From contig FTLJ01000108.1 of assembly GCA_900155495.1 (NCBI GenBank), positions 1 to 64,000 of the forward strand: DNA of 64,000 nucleotides. Direction: 5' to 3'. The position numbers and the translations under genes are program-made. Shown one piece after another: positions 26,639-38,085 of the stretch. This DNA comes from Porogramme epimiltina. Its lineage: Eukaryota; Basidiomycota; Agaricomycetes; Polyporales; Polyporaceae. Within the stretch, counting starts at the first letter, position 1; each line of letters begins with the position of its first letter. The notes under the pieces are model-generated. The model was not told the origin of the DNA, made no database searches, and was given only the letters and a program-made list of their open reading frames with translations.

Positions 26639-29372
26639 ATGTCTCTACAAGGTCTCATATCCGGTGCGGAATGCGCGGTCCCCTTCAATCCTCTCTCCCA
26701 AGTCCTCAAGCACACCGAGGGCGACCGGAGTCTGCAGCAGGTCGGTGGACTCGGTTTGTCAGACGGCCCCTTCCTCGACTGACCTTTCCCATTCCTATTT
26801 TCTAGGATAGGGTTGCGGGGCCTTCTGGATCAAGGGTATGTATACTTACCGTCACTCACAACTCCTTTAGTCGAGCTGACCGTGCGTCTATACAGCTGCA
26901 CCACCTTCCGGGCACCTCCGCCGCCCCTGGCTCACAGCAAGACCTCGCCATGGCACGCCAGTTCTTCGACGGCCCCGGGCCCGGGCCCGCGTCCCAGCAG
27001 GCCTCCTTCGTCGCCCCGCGCCACGTAGTCCCTCCCGGTGCTGAGCGCCTCATGGGCGCAGCGCCCCCCGCGCACGACCTCGGCGCGGCGTGGAACGAAA
27101 TGCAGCGCGCGCATACACATTCGCCTATGGCGGCGCCAGGAGGGTGGAGTGCCGAGTTTGACGGGGCGCAGATGATGCGCGCACCTGGCCCGGTGCACGC
27201 GCAACAGCAGCAGCAAGGGATGGCGGCGCAGGCTAATTGTGAGTACTTTGTTGTTTCGCAAGAGGGGCAGGCGGAATAGGGCTTTTTGAGAACGGAATGA
27301 TGGGGACCGGTGCTTAAGCCCTGCTGGGGCTCATACTACTAGTTGTCCCGTGACTTCAATTGGGTGAGCGAGGAGAGAAGCATGACACCTATTTCGAGTG
27401 TCCGGGGAACGCGATCTGTGGGAACCCTGAGCGGGCGGAAAGTCGAAGGCGGAGTTCCGTGTCGCGTTCAGGAACGGCCCACGCATTCTGCCCCAAACGC
27501 TCGCCCACTTCTCCGTATTCTTGTTTTGCCCTTCATGTGGAACCGCGTTCGTGTGCTGAGGAGGTTGCTTCCAGTTAGTCAGGCGTCGTACATGTCCGGC
27601 ATGTATGGCCGGTCGATGCCGCTTGGGATGGCGAGCTATGGGATGGGAGTCCCCCAGATGGGCGTGCAACAGGGGAAGGGGAAGGGGAAGGAGATCGACT
27701 TCGACGCGGCGTTTGCGCAGGTGACGGCGTCGCTTGCGAACCAGCACCAGGAGAGCGCGCGGATCACGGAAGTCACGGACGAGGAGGTGGAGGAGCTTGC
27801 GGACGGTCTTCGTGATGCTAGCTTGGACAAGGGGAAAGAGAAGGCTGCTGCAGAGAACGACGAGATGCTGCAGTTCAAAGAGTGCGTATCTTGCCGCTGT
27901 TCTCTATTCGCGAAGTCTTTTCCTCATTGGGATGATGGACGAGCAGGCTTTGGGAGCAGATGCAGAGCTCGGACATACCACCGCCCGAAGAGGAGATGGC
28001 GAAGTGGGAGGCGCAGTTCAACCAGATGATGAATGCCGAACGTGAAGATCTCGACTTCGACTATGGCAAGACGATGCAGGACGCATGGGATGATATGAAC
28101 GACTCAGATTATGCGGTCGAGCCCCAGATCCAGTTTGACGAACAAGGCCTTCCGATACTAGAAGAATATATCTTCGGTGCGTGCCTCCCTATGTCTACGA
28201 GGGAGCGTGTCCTCACGCTTTTGTCGCAGAGAAAGACAACCAGTACCTAGACCCCTCACATTCGAAGTCTTCCCTCCAAGAAGCGAAGGACCTCCTTGCC
28301 CAAAATGGATCATTGTCTGAAGCGGCGTTACTCCTGGAAGCTGCCATCCAGCATGGAGACCTAGGGGAAGGGGGTTATGAGGCGTGGATCTTACTAGGCG
28401 AGACACGGAGCATGGATGAGCGCGACGATATGGCGATGCCCGCTCTCGTGGAAGGTGTCAAGAGAGCCGAGGCAGCAGGTGCCGCGGGCGCCGGCATGCT
28501 CGTAAGTATTCCGTCAACTCTGCTCGTCCTCCTTCTCTTATCATCATCGTAGCCATTGGCGATTTCGTTCACGAACGAATCTCTCGAGCGGGCCGCACAT
28601 GCGATGCTACTCCGGTGGCTGGACGCTCGCTTCCCCGACGCAGGGATCACGCCCGAGGCGTGGAAGTCGCTGCAGAACTCGGCGTGGCACTCGCAAGAGC
28701 AGGTCACGGAGATGTACCTCAAGGTCGCGCGGTCGCAGTATGAGCGCGGCGAGGTCGACCCAGAGGTGCAGACGGGGCTCGGGGTGCTGTTCTACACGAC
28801 GAGCGACTACGCGCGCGCGAAGGACTGCTTTGAGGCGGCGCTGAGCATGCGGCCAAAGGTAGGCTGTCTTCCTAGCTCGGGTTATGCGCGCCTTTTAATG
28901 TTGGGTCATAGGATTATACGCTTTGGAATAGGCTCGGATCGTCGCTGTCAAATGGGAACAAGCCCGAAGAGGCTCTTGGAGCGTACCGCGAAGCTTTGCA
29001 ACTTCGGCCCACGTACACCCGCGCTATCTATAACGTGGGCGTGGCCTGTAAGCTATTCTCGGTATTCTATTTTCCTCGCTCGTATAACCGAGTCGCTTTC
29101 GCGTTGCAGGCATGAACATCGGCGCAAACCAGGAGGCGATCGAGCACTTCCTGAGCGCGCTGGCGCTGCAGGAATCGTCGGGCGGCGGGAAGAGCGAGCA
29201 GCTGTGGACGACTCTTCGGCGCGCGTTCCAGACCATGGTGCGTCGCTCCGCATTTGTATTTCGGCGCGGTCCCCTGACACAGAGTGGCTCTCAGCGGCTG
29301 CCCGAGATGGCGGACATGGCGAAGCCAGGGACGAGCCTGGAGGCGTTCCGCGCGAAAGGGTACGACTTCTAG
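26639..29372 (+). CDS. PEX5: Peroxisomal targeting signal 1 receptor, PEX5
   Basis: Cycling receptor that brings PTS1 (SKL-type) enzymes to the peroxisomal docking complex. The N-terminus MSLQGLISGAECAVPFNPL holds the conserved Cys (residue 11) that is monoubiquitinated for receptor recycling. A long disordered half follows with Trp-based PEX14/PEX13 binding motifs, for example AAWNEMQ, WSAEF and KWEAQF. The C-terminal TPR domain begins near YLDPSHSKSSLQEAKDLL and includes GYEAWILLGETRSMDERDD, VQTGLGVLFYTTSDYARAKD, LWNRLGSSLSNGNKPEEAL and YTRAIYNVGVAC. It ends FRAKGYDF. One intron (27239-27574, about 336 nt) is far longer than the other, short introns. The next gene, ILV3, starts about 530 bp downstream on the same strand. 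Confidence 0.95.
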
Positions 29373-29901
29373 CTCGGGCAAATTGGGGCGCGGAGGGAGG
29401 TGGATGCCCGTAAGGACGTGCTGAAGAGTAATGTGTTCTGTGCTCTGTATATTATGTTCTAGTCGGACTAACCGCTAAACACTGCTATCCCACCTTTCCC
29501 TGCTGTTTCTGAGCCTAGATGCTGTGGCGAGCACGGTGGTGGATGAGCTCGCTCTGAGGGGGAATGAGCAAATGACGCGCCCACGGAGCGGGGACCAATG
29601 GGGAGGGGCTGATTGTGCGCGATATCGCGATCGAGAGCTCGGGGAGGACGAATAATGGCGTGCTGGAGATCGATCTGACGCGAAATCGGGGCCGCCGAGC
29701 GGGCCGTGCGGGGTCAGAGGGTCGCGGGCCCGGCGCAGGGCGCGCTAAACGGTTCATGCGCGAGTCTCCTGCAGATTCTTTCGGATCCCCCCTCTGCCTT
29801 TTGAGCACGTTTGCTGCCGCCATTCCTTCCCTCCCAGCACCCGTTCTTGATCCCCGACCACCACCTCTTCCTCCCCCTCCTACCCCCGAGTCCGCGCAGA
29901 T
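29373..29901. other. PEX5-ILV3 intergenic
   Basis: About 530 bp with no gene. It holds the PEX5 3' end and the upstream region of ILV3, with CT-rich tracts at 29810-29885 just before the ILV3 start. Confidence 0.5.
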
Positions 29902-32786
29902 ATGGCCTCAGAGTCCGGAGACGTCCAGATGTGCGTCTCCAGTGTTCTCTGTGCTTGCTCGCTGCTCACGGCATCCGCGATTTTGCAGCCACTCGGTGCC
30001 CAAGGCATCGCCCCCCGCGAGCGGCGCGAAGCTCAACAAGATTTCCTGCGCCCTCACGCAGGACAAGGTGCGCATATATCCACTTCCTGAGCCCCCGCGA
30101 GCGCGCGCGTCCTGGGCATGACGTCGTTCCCCGCCGGCTAACGCGCTTTTGGCTCTGCAGCGACGCGGAGGCGCCCAGGCGATGTGTACGTCTTCGCCTG
30201 TTCTCTTAGTCCCCAATAAACCATGAGGTTGATGTGCACCTCCCGTCGGTAGTGCACGCTGCGGGCGTTGGGGTAGACGACTTGGACAAGCCCCAGGTAC
30301 GTGCCAGTTCACCCGCCTGGGCATTACGCGAGGGTTCTTTTCGCTCACCTCCTGCCGTAATGCGCGTAGATCGGTATCTCCCCGGTCTGGTGGGAGGGTG
30401 AGTGCGCGCCTGCCTTCATTTGGGACGAACGGCGCTGACAGGGAAGGGGTGGCTAAGGTAACCCATGCAACACCCACCTTGTACGTATGTTCCTCTTTTC
30501 TATTCGGCGATGCATGCGCTGAGGCCGGATTGTTTTCACATGCATAGTTGGATCTCGCTCGGCACGTCAGGGACGGCTGTTCGCAGGAGGGTCTTGTTGG
30601 CCTGACCTTCAGCACGGTCGGTGTGAGGTATGTTTTCGCGTATTCCTCCCTGTTCTAATGTGCTAAAACCTCTGCTTGGGACGCAGTGACGGTATCACTA
30701 TGGGCACTGAGGGTGAGTGAAGCCCGTAGGCTTTGAGTCTGGGAGAGGCTGATCGTGAGAACGGTCTAGGCATGCGCTACTCGTACGTCTTACTTCGGAT
30801 CACCGTTCCGTCCTTCTGTTCACATGAACTACTTCAGGCTGCCGAGTCGTGACCTCATCGCGGACTCCATTGAGACGGTAAGCACATTCACGATTTCTGA
30901 GGATAACCAGCAGCTTGCTCATTCGAATTCTAGGTCATCATGGTCAGACATTTTCCTTTCCTCTCATAAATGCCGCAAGCACGAACATATCGACAGGCAC
31001 AACACTATGACGGAAACATCTCCCTCCCGGGGTAAGTACCACACCCAGATTTTCGGCGGCCCCCACCAACTGAATGGCTTGTGATCAGCTGCGACAAGAA
31101 CATGCCCGGGTGCGTTATGGCGGCGGCCCGCCACAACCGGCCGACGGTCATCGTCTACGGCGGCACCATCCAGCCGGGTGTGCGCAAGGTCGACTGCCCG
31201 AACATGGGCTTCAAGAAGGGCGAAAACATGAACATTGCGGACGCGTTCGAGTCGTACGGCGCGTATGCCACTGGCAAGATCACTGAGGAGCAGCGCCTCG
31301 ACGTCATCCGCCACTCGTGCCCCGGGCCTGGTGCCTGCGGTGGTATGTTCACGTGCGTATGAACTTGCCTTCTTGCGACTTCCTCGGTATTGACGACCCG
31401 CATTCACTGTAGCGCTAACACCATGTCGAGTGTTCTCGAGGTCATTGGCCTCTCTCTTCCATACTCTGCGAGTATTCCCGCCACGTACCCTGAAAAGGTA
31501 CAAGAATGTGTCAAGGCTGCGGGCTACCTCAAGCGCCTTCTTGAACTCGACATTAAGCCGAAGTGGGTGCTTTTTGAAAAAAGTCGTATATTAGCCACCC
31601 TGATGCCGTCTTTCAGGGACATCCTCACCCGTAACTCCTTCCTTAACGCCATTGCCGTCGTAAACGCCATTGGTGGCTCTACCAACGCTGTGAGTATTTT
31701 GGTTCTCTGTGCATAGAACTGGCTTATACTCGCGGTTCTTTAGGTCCTCCACTTGCTCGCTATGGCCCGTTCGGCCGACGTCGAGCTCACCATCGATGAT
31801 TTCCAGAAGGTCGCGGACAGGACGCCCTACCTCGCCGACCTGAAGTGAGCATATAAAGACTCCCCCGCAGCCGGTTCGGGATACTGATACGATACCCCTA
31901 GGCCGTCTGGCAAGTACGTTATGGAGGACTTGCACAAAGTCGGCGGTATCCCCGCATTGCTCAAGTACCTCCTCAACCACACCGACCTCATCGACGGCAC
32001 GCAGCTGACCGTGACGGGCAAGACGATTGCCGAGAACCTCGAGGACGTGCCCGAGCTGGACTTCACCAACCAGGACGTCGTCCGTCCGTTGAGCAACCCC
32101 ATCAAGTCGACGGGTCACCTTACGATCCTCCGCGGAAACCTCGCGCCCGACACCGCGGTCGCGAAGATCACGGGCAAGGAGGGTATGCGCTTCGAGGGTG
32201 TCGCGAAGTGCTTCGACGCCATCCCGCCGTTCTTCGCTGCGCTCGAGAAGGGCGAGGTCACCGCAGGCATGGTCCTCATCTTCCGCTACCAGGGCCCGAA
32301 GGGCGCGCCGGGTATGCCCGAGGTGCGTCCCCTTCGCTTCCGTGTAGGGCTTCGACGAACTGACGCCTACTCGCTACCGCCACCACCAGATGTTGGGCCA
32401 GACCGCCGCGCTCATGGGTGCGGGCCTCGGTGGCAAGACCGCGCTGATCACGGACGGCCGCTTCTCGGGCGCGTCGCGCGGGTTCATCATCGGGCACGTC
32501 GTGCCCGAGGCGTTCGTCGGCGGGCCCATCGCGCTCGTCGAGGACGGGGACAAGATCGTGATCGACGCGGAGGCGCGGACGATCGACTGGCTCGTCGACG
32601 AGGAGGAGCAGGCGCGCCGCCGCGCCAAGTGGGTCCCGCGCGAGTACCGCGAGAAGCGCGGGGTGCTGTACCGCTACGCGCGCGACGTCGCGGTGAGCTT
32701 TCTTCCCTTCTCTCTCTCCTCGTTTGAGCGCGCGCTGACTCGGGGGTTGGGTCCAGCCTGCGAACGTAGGCGCTTACCTCGACTGA
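29902..32786 (+). CDS. ILV3: Dihydroxy-acid dehydratase (branched-chain amino acid synthesis)
   Basis: Iron-sulfur dehydratase that converts dihydroxy-acids to 2-keto acids for valine, isoleucine and leucine. It is spread over many short exons, the first ones tiny. Cluster and active-site motifs are in order: NPCN (Cys), [34 protein letters not shown] (Cys), [17 protein letters not shown] (Cys), [45 protein letters not shown] segment, [19 protein letters not shown], and the end PANVGAYLD. The length is typical. The N-terminus ([17 protein letters not shown]) has acidic residues and does not look like a clear mitochondrial presequence, so the location is uncertain. The start at 29902 is the only ATG that joins through the first intron to the [13 protein letters not shown] segment. 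Confidence 0.95.
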
Positions 32787-33236
32787 GGTTGTTTCGGGCT
32801 CTGGTGGAAGAGTTAGTGGTTGTGATTCGGAGTGTGGAAACGAAAACGAGCATAGACGCAGCCCTGTATTTTGTGTACAATTTCTCCTCCTATTTCATGA
32901 TTTACGTACTTCCTCAACGCACACCCTACTTAGGCTTCGGGATGCGCTAATAGGCTCTCTGGGACTGGACTGGTCTAGCCTGTCAGCCAGGTCTAAACAT
33001 AAAGGATGGGTATGATTGGCTGTCAGCCCAGACTATAAAAATGCGCTTCCGTACATGTACAGGGAAGCCTACTGATAGTACAAGCCGAGTTCGAGTCGCG
33101 AGCATCGTGAATGGCTATAATCTAGTGTAACAAATGTTGTCCTACTCATCTAGAGTACGCCGTTAGCAAATGTGCAGGACTTTGACGAAAAGATAAACGC
33201 ACCACCAAGTGGCGAACCTCCAAGCACCCGACATCG
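32787..33236. other. Convergent intergenic region
   Basis: Lies between the 3' ends of ILV3 and the membrane-protein gene. No gene seen. GTTCGAGTC near 33089 resembles a tRNA B box, but no A box or cloverleaf arms could be found. Confidence 0.5.
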
Positions 33237-33980
33237 TTACGACACACGGGCAGACTCGGAGACAGCTCCCGCGCCTCCACCGCCGTCATCCAGCACCCTC
33301 GCCGGCGCCGACGCGCAGTGCTCCATCGCAGGCGGCACGCCCTCCCTCCCGCCCCCCGCCGCCTTCGCGTCCGGTACGGTCCGCGCGTGCTTGAACATCC
33401 GCAGCCCCCGCCGCACCCCGCCCGCCGCCCCAGACGCCCCAGACGCCTCGTCCTCCATCGCCTCGCGCACCTCGGCGTCGACCGCGAACTTGTCGCCCGG
33501 GCGTGCGTCCCCGCGGAGGACGGCCGGGTCGGGCGGGATGATGAACTTCTCCCCCGCCTCTGCCCCCGCCCCTGCATCCTCTCCACCCCCGGACCCGTTC
33601 TTGTGTTTCTCTTTGTGGACCTCGACGGGGAGCTCGCGGTAGGAGCGGAAGCCGGCGGCGCGGGCACGCCGCGCGCGGCGGTGTCGCTTGTAGAGCCAGA
33701 CGATGGTGCCGACGATCCATGCGAGGCCGACGAGCCCCCCGGAGATCGCCCCGGAGAGGATGGGCGTGAGGGCGCGGTGGCTGAGGAGCGTTTTTGGTTG
33801 TATTTGGGGGGCGCGGGAGGGTTCGGGAGAGGGTCCGGGCGTAGACGGTGTAGTGGGTTTGCGTGAGTGAGTAGGAGAGGGAAGGGGTGTCAGTGCGTAC
33901 CCGTGCAGTGCTATCTCAGCAGATTGGGAGGACGTGAGCGCGTCGACAACGGGTGAGGCGGATATGGCGGTGGTCGGCAT
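33237..33980 (-). CDS. Small single-pass membrane protein, unknown function
   Basis: A single exon of 247 residues. A Ser/Pro/Thr-rich N-terminal half (likely extracellular and O-glycosylated) is followed by one transmembrane helix (ILSGAISGGLVGLAWIVGTI), a basic stop-transfer cluster (KRHRRARRARAAGFRSY), and a disordered Gly/Ala-rich cytosolic tail with a conserved-looking EKFIIPPDPAVLRGD segment. There is no clear cleaved signal peptide. This layout is common among basidiomycete proteins of unknown role. The strong GC bias opens all other frames, but this frame alone combines an ATG, a helix and a basic flank. The ATG at 33980 is used. Confidence 0.65.
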   Translation of the reverse strand: MPTTAISASPVVDALTSSQSAEIALHGYALTPLPSPTHSRKPTTPSTPGPSPEPSRAPQIQPKTLLSHRALTPILSGAISGGLVGLAWIVGTIVWLYKRHRRARRARAAGFRSYRELPVEVHKEKHKNGSGGGEDAGAGAEAGEKFIIPPDPAVLRGDARPGDKFAVDAEVREAMEDEASGASGAAGGVRRGLRMFKHARTVPDAKAAGGGREGVPPAMEHCASAPARVLDDGGGGAGAVSESARVS

Positions 33981-36060
33981 AGTTGAGGAGGCGTGTAAGG
34001 TGATGTCGTGTTGGGGTAAGGCTCAAGCCGAAGCCCTTCTTGTTATACAGTTCGATGGTGTGAAGCTAGACAAGTTGCAGGACGTCTTTGGCTTGTCAAC
34101 GAGGGTTGATATGATACCAGCAATGTGTAATGTGTAGGTAAGTGTGTGAAGAAGTAGTAGAAGGACGAGGTGGCAGATAATGTTAGGACGCGAACATGGT
34201 GTTGTCGTGCTGGGTGTGGAGCAGGGGCAGTCTTAGGATCCGCTGGGAGCTTTGAGGGCGTCTATCTTATCTTAGTTCCAAACGCGGCTACCAGATGAGC
34301 CTTACAATGATAAGAAAAGTAGGCGACGGAGTATCGAGTATCACTTGGGTCTATTCAAGAAGACCAAGCTTGCGCGATACCGCGCTGAGGCCTACCTCTA
34401 AGTCTGGTGTAGTCTCGTTCCCGTCCGTTCTACAGGTCTCTCGCACTGTGCGCTCACTCGCCACTCGGGTCGAGGCCTCCACAAGACAGAGCGGGCGGAG
34501 GTTGAATAAATTGATACGCGGAGGATGTGCAAGGATCGGTGGATCCCGTTTTTGAAGTAGTTTTGTGAGCGCCCGTGCAGAGGTTCTGGCGGTTCAAGCG
34601 ACTGTCCTCGTAAGCGCCAGAACGGACGGGCACGAGACTAATATTAATTCTGGTGGTGCTGGCACTGGTTTTGGCGTGCAGAGGTCCGGAGACGCCAAGG
34701 TTGCACTCATCAGCCTCCCCTCCGTAGGAAAGGTTGGTTTGCGGCACCCAGGACTTGCCGTATCTCTGAGCTGACACCTCTTCTCCCTAGTTCCCACTGA
34801 TTAGTCTACAAATGCACATACACGGTGTCGGAGTCCGCAACATACGAATTGACCACTCTTACGGTGGGTTTCCCGCTACGTTGACTTAAATTACGTGTTC
34901 TGTATCTCACCCCGGAGCGCTTTAGGCGATCCATGGCGTCTTGGACTACCAGGGAGCGCGTATACAGCTGCTTGATCTCACAGGTATTATTGTCGAAGGC
35001 GCTAGGTGACTTCCCTTAACTATTGACGAAAATAATGGATCACCTAGCACTGCCGGCGCCGGCGGCGAGAAGAGAAAGGGGAACACAGTTACGCTGAGCT
35101 CCAGGCACGGAGGTTTTGCTACGCGAGCATACGTACGTACCGTACGTACACTAGTTTAGGCCACGGAGCCTAGGGCCGTGGGAGGAAGGGTCCACCACGT
35201 CGTCGTCGTGGATTGCGGCGCTGCGATTCGCCGGCAACCTCGGAATCGGTGAGGCCGAGGCAGCGATGATGATAGCACACGCCCCTCGAAGCCTCTCGCG
35301 CGACCGAAGTGGCGACCCTGAGAGTCGAGCGGGCATTCGGCAGAGACGCGCCCGCCCCGAGCGTCGTGGACACTGATGCCTGGCTCGAACGCGCCGAATA
35401 CTGCTCTCGAAAGCCATCGACGAGTTGCGCCCGGTCGACGGGGAGTGTCAGTGAGGTTTGGCGTAGACGGAGACCATGTACCACGTAGCGCACGTAAGCG
35501 GTGCACGGTCTCGTCGAGCTGGCCGCGCGTGTCGAAACCAGACGTATACGAGCGACGGGGATTGCCGGGGGCGAATCGGATGTAGGATACCAAAATGAAC
35601 GACCCTGGGGCCTTCTGGCGGCAGGAAGTAGCGCCGGGTGGTAGGGAAGCGGCCCCGTTGCCGCAAACAGCCTAGTAAGGGGACCCGGACGGGCGACGAG
35701 CATGCATGCACAGGCAACGGGCGCCGGCGAGAGGGAGCTCATCTGGAGAGATCTGTGAGAGTGATCTCACCGAGTCCGAGCCGGGCTGGAATGCTGTAAG
35801 CACGAACACTGCAAACGCCCCTGCGGTGTGCCAGGGGCCGCCGCAGCGGTCAAAGCCACGCCTTGCCTGTTCCTAAGGTGCCGCCCACGTGTGGCAATCT
35901 TTGCTGATCATAATAGATCTTTCCTGGATATCGTGCATATTCCGTCTCATCGACGGACTTATAAGCAACCCTTCTCCGCTCCTCCGGCTTGCAGCATCCC
36001 CCCAACCTCCTACACACCTCTCTTGACTATCTCGAGGCTACCTCTCAAATAATTTTCAAC
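33981..36060. other. 2-kb gene-poor region with a GC-rich island
   Basis: No gene supported. From 35050 to 35750 the DNA is GC-rich and open in several - strand frames (up to 190 codons from an ATG at 35742), but none shows a domain or intron-aware structure. An alternating GTACGTAC tract near 35131-35150 is palindromic. TATAAG at 35960-35965 lies about 100 nt before the orphan copy B and may be its TATA box. Confidence 0.45.
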
Positions 36061-37024
36061 ATGCCTTCCGAAAGTCGTGACGCAGCTGCGTCCTGTGACT
36101 CCAGTCATACTGTTGAATACTCGTCGATTGCACTCTATGACGTCATACAAGCCATGTTGCTGGACGCCGTCACAGATCCCATAGCTGACCCTCCGGATGG
36201 TCAGGTACGCTAGTGATACTTACTATTGTATTGTATAAACCGGGGTCTCAATCCTATTATAGGTGGGCGCCCCTTACAGTCCCATGGCCACAGAGGGGCA
36301 CGGGCGCGTCCTCGTTGGCCCCACTTGCAATGGACAGCCCCCGGCCTGCTTTGCTCCACTGCAACAAGCTTCTCAAGTACGTGGTCACTGTTAATATAAA
36401 GATTCTCCTAATAACCCGCTTCCCTCTACATTCAGTTAGAATCGCGAGAAACATTTGACACACTCTGGCGACGTCTTGAGAGAGTGATCATCAATGCTCA
36501 GGTTGACTTTACTACAATCTCGGACGGGGACAGTTGTATATTCTCCATCCCTCGCGGCGCGATGGTGCGGCTTTCCGGTCAACGCAAGGGGAAAATTACG
36601 GAGAAGAAAGTACTTGTCTACTTTACGGTTAGTACTACTTAAGTTATTGTATAGCTACAGATATTTGGTTCGTCCGTCAAGGCGCACGTATATTCAAACT
36701 CTTTCATCAGCACCCAGATGTTGAAAACCACTTGAGATTGAGGCAGATTCGCCTCTGGTCTGTCCGTGGCGTGGTCAGGTCGCGCACGGATGTAATGACA
36801 GAAATCCGTCGCTTAATTAAAGGATTCATCGTACGTGAGATCCATAAACGAGAGGGCGAATTACGGGACTTACTAGTGGTCTTGACGTCTTTCAGACAAA
36901 CACGACGATAATTCCTGAGAACAACAAGGCAACCTATGACCTTTACTTTGACTACATCGAGTTCGTCAGGAAAGGGACAATCATGGTTCAGCTTTCCAGA
37001 CGGCCGACGCATGTCTACCTATAA
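36061..37024 (+). CDS. Orphan five-exon protein, copy B (unknown function)
   Basis: Exons are 36061-36204, 36263-36376, 36436-36627, 36711-36830 and 36896-37024, giving 232 residues. Not recognised. The core matches copy A (21295-22247): ETFDTLWRRLERVI, DFTTISDGDSCIFSIPRGAM, KITEKKVLVYFT, HPDVENHLRLRQIRLWSV, RSRTDVMTEIRRLI, IPENNKATYDLYFDYIEFV and the final RRPTHV followed here by YL. The two copies differ strongly in the first two exons and are well conserved in the last three, so the functional core is likely the C-terminal 150 residues. No signal peptide or membrane helix. It points at a broken OYE gene, mirroring OYE-C beside copy A. Confidence 0.65.
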
Positions 37025-37164
37025 CCAACTAGGCCCTCAGCTTGCTTTCCCGACGTTTGTCTCTCTGATGCGCTTCCTATCATTCATTACCTTCTCACGT
37101 GCTGAGCTTCTCGTAGAGTGAGGCACGCAGCACACGAATAAAAGTTATACGCACGCTATAGTAG

Positions 37165-38085
37165 AAAAGAAGAGCTAGGCGTAGCCGAGGAGCTGAACCC
37201 TCTCTTCTGCAACCTTGATTCCCAACTGGCTGTAGTGATCGCCGGGCGCCGTTCCTACAGGTCGCGAATGAAGTGCGTTTGTTGCGCCAACCCAGTCAGC
37301 TTAGCCGCACAAACGACGTCCACTGTGACGGGACTGAGAGCACTCACCGAGATGTCGTCGTCGCCCATTGCGCCGGCGGAGACAACGTGGATATATGTGA
37401 AGCGTTCTCTCAATTGGTCGACGAGGTATGAGAACTGTGGCACGGGGTCCACCATGCCACGGACCTCATAGTACGCGCGCGGTCTCACGGGGAGCGCAGC
37501 GCGCGTCTGCCCGATGGTGGCGACGATCGGCCTGGCATCGCCTCGAGCATGAACCGCGCGCGGTTCTCGATGGACCCGCCATGTGCTTGCTCGCGACGTC
37601 CTGCAGGAATCGCTTCGGGAGATGCCCATTCGCGCCGCGCAGATCGACGCTGTTCAAGAAGTCAACCATGTGTACAGCGTCGGCTGCCACGGCCTCACCG
37701 AAGAGACAGATGTAATGCTTGATCTATGCGGGGTGAGTTTAGGGGATGAGGAGACACACTCAGGGCGCGGGATAAGAGGAAGAGTGCACTATTGATAGTC
37801 AGGTCGTGGAGGAAGTCGTGCGGGGTGGTGGTGAGGGGGGAGGGCACCCCTGCGAACACTGGAGCACGCGGCACAGCGCATAGCCCACAGCCTGGTGTAG
37901 ATGTACGATCGCTTGCTAGCAGCGTGGACGGCCTCAGAGATCAGTAGAGTAGTGAAGTATCTGATTACTGACATGCGAGGTTTATGGGTTGAGTCCCCGA
38001 CGAGTATCATGAATAAGTGTTCGACGAAAAACTATGACGCGGCCATGAGAGAGACGTCATGGAGCGTATTCATGACCACCCACTG
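37165..38085 (-). pseudogene. Old yellow enzyme pseudogene with promoter relic
   Basis: Reading from about 37960 downward, OYE segments appear in broken frames: ISEAVHAASKRSYIYTRLWA, a corrupted region equal to PSPIPLSTTPNDV, FGEAVAADAVH, VDLRGANGHLPKRFLQDVAS, PQFSYLVDQLRERFTYIHVV and THFIRDL followed at once by a stop. The first coding exon and TATA region are absent, yet 37985-38085 still matches sequence upstream of OYE-C (19090-19205). So an internal deletion removed the core promoter and exon 1, followed by frameshifts and stops. The active-site His is Arg here. Closest relative: OYE-C. Confidence 0.85.

Noticed and set aside
33080..33110. Possible tRNA B box (GTTCGAGTC)
   Set aside because: No A box and no acceptor or anticodon stems could be paired around it.
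35170..35742. 190-codon - strand frame
   Set aside because: All three - strand frames are open in this GC-rich island; Arg/Pro/Ser-rich without a recognisable domain.
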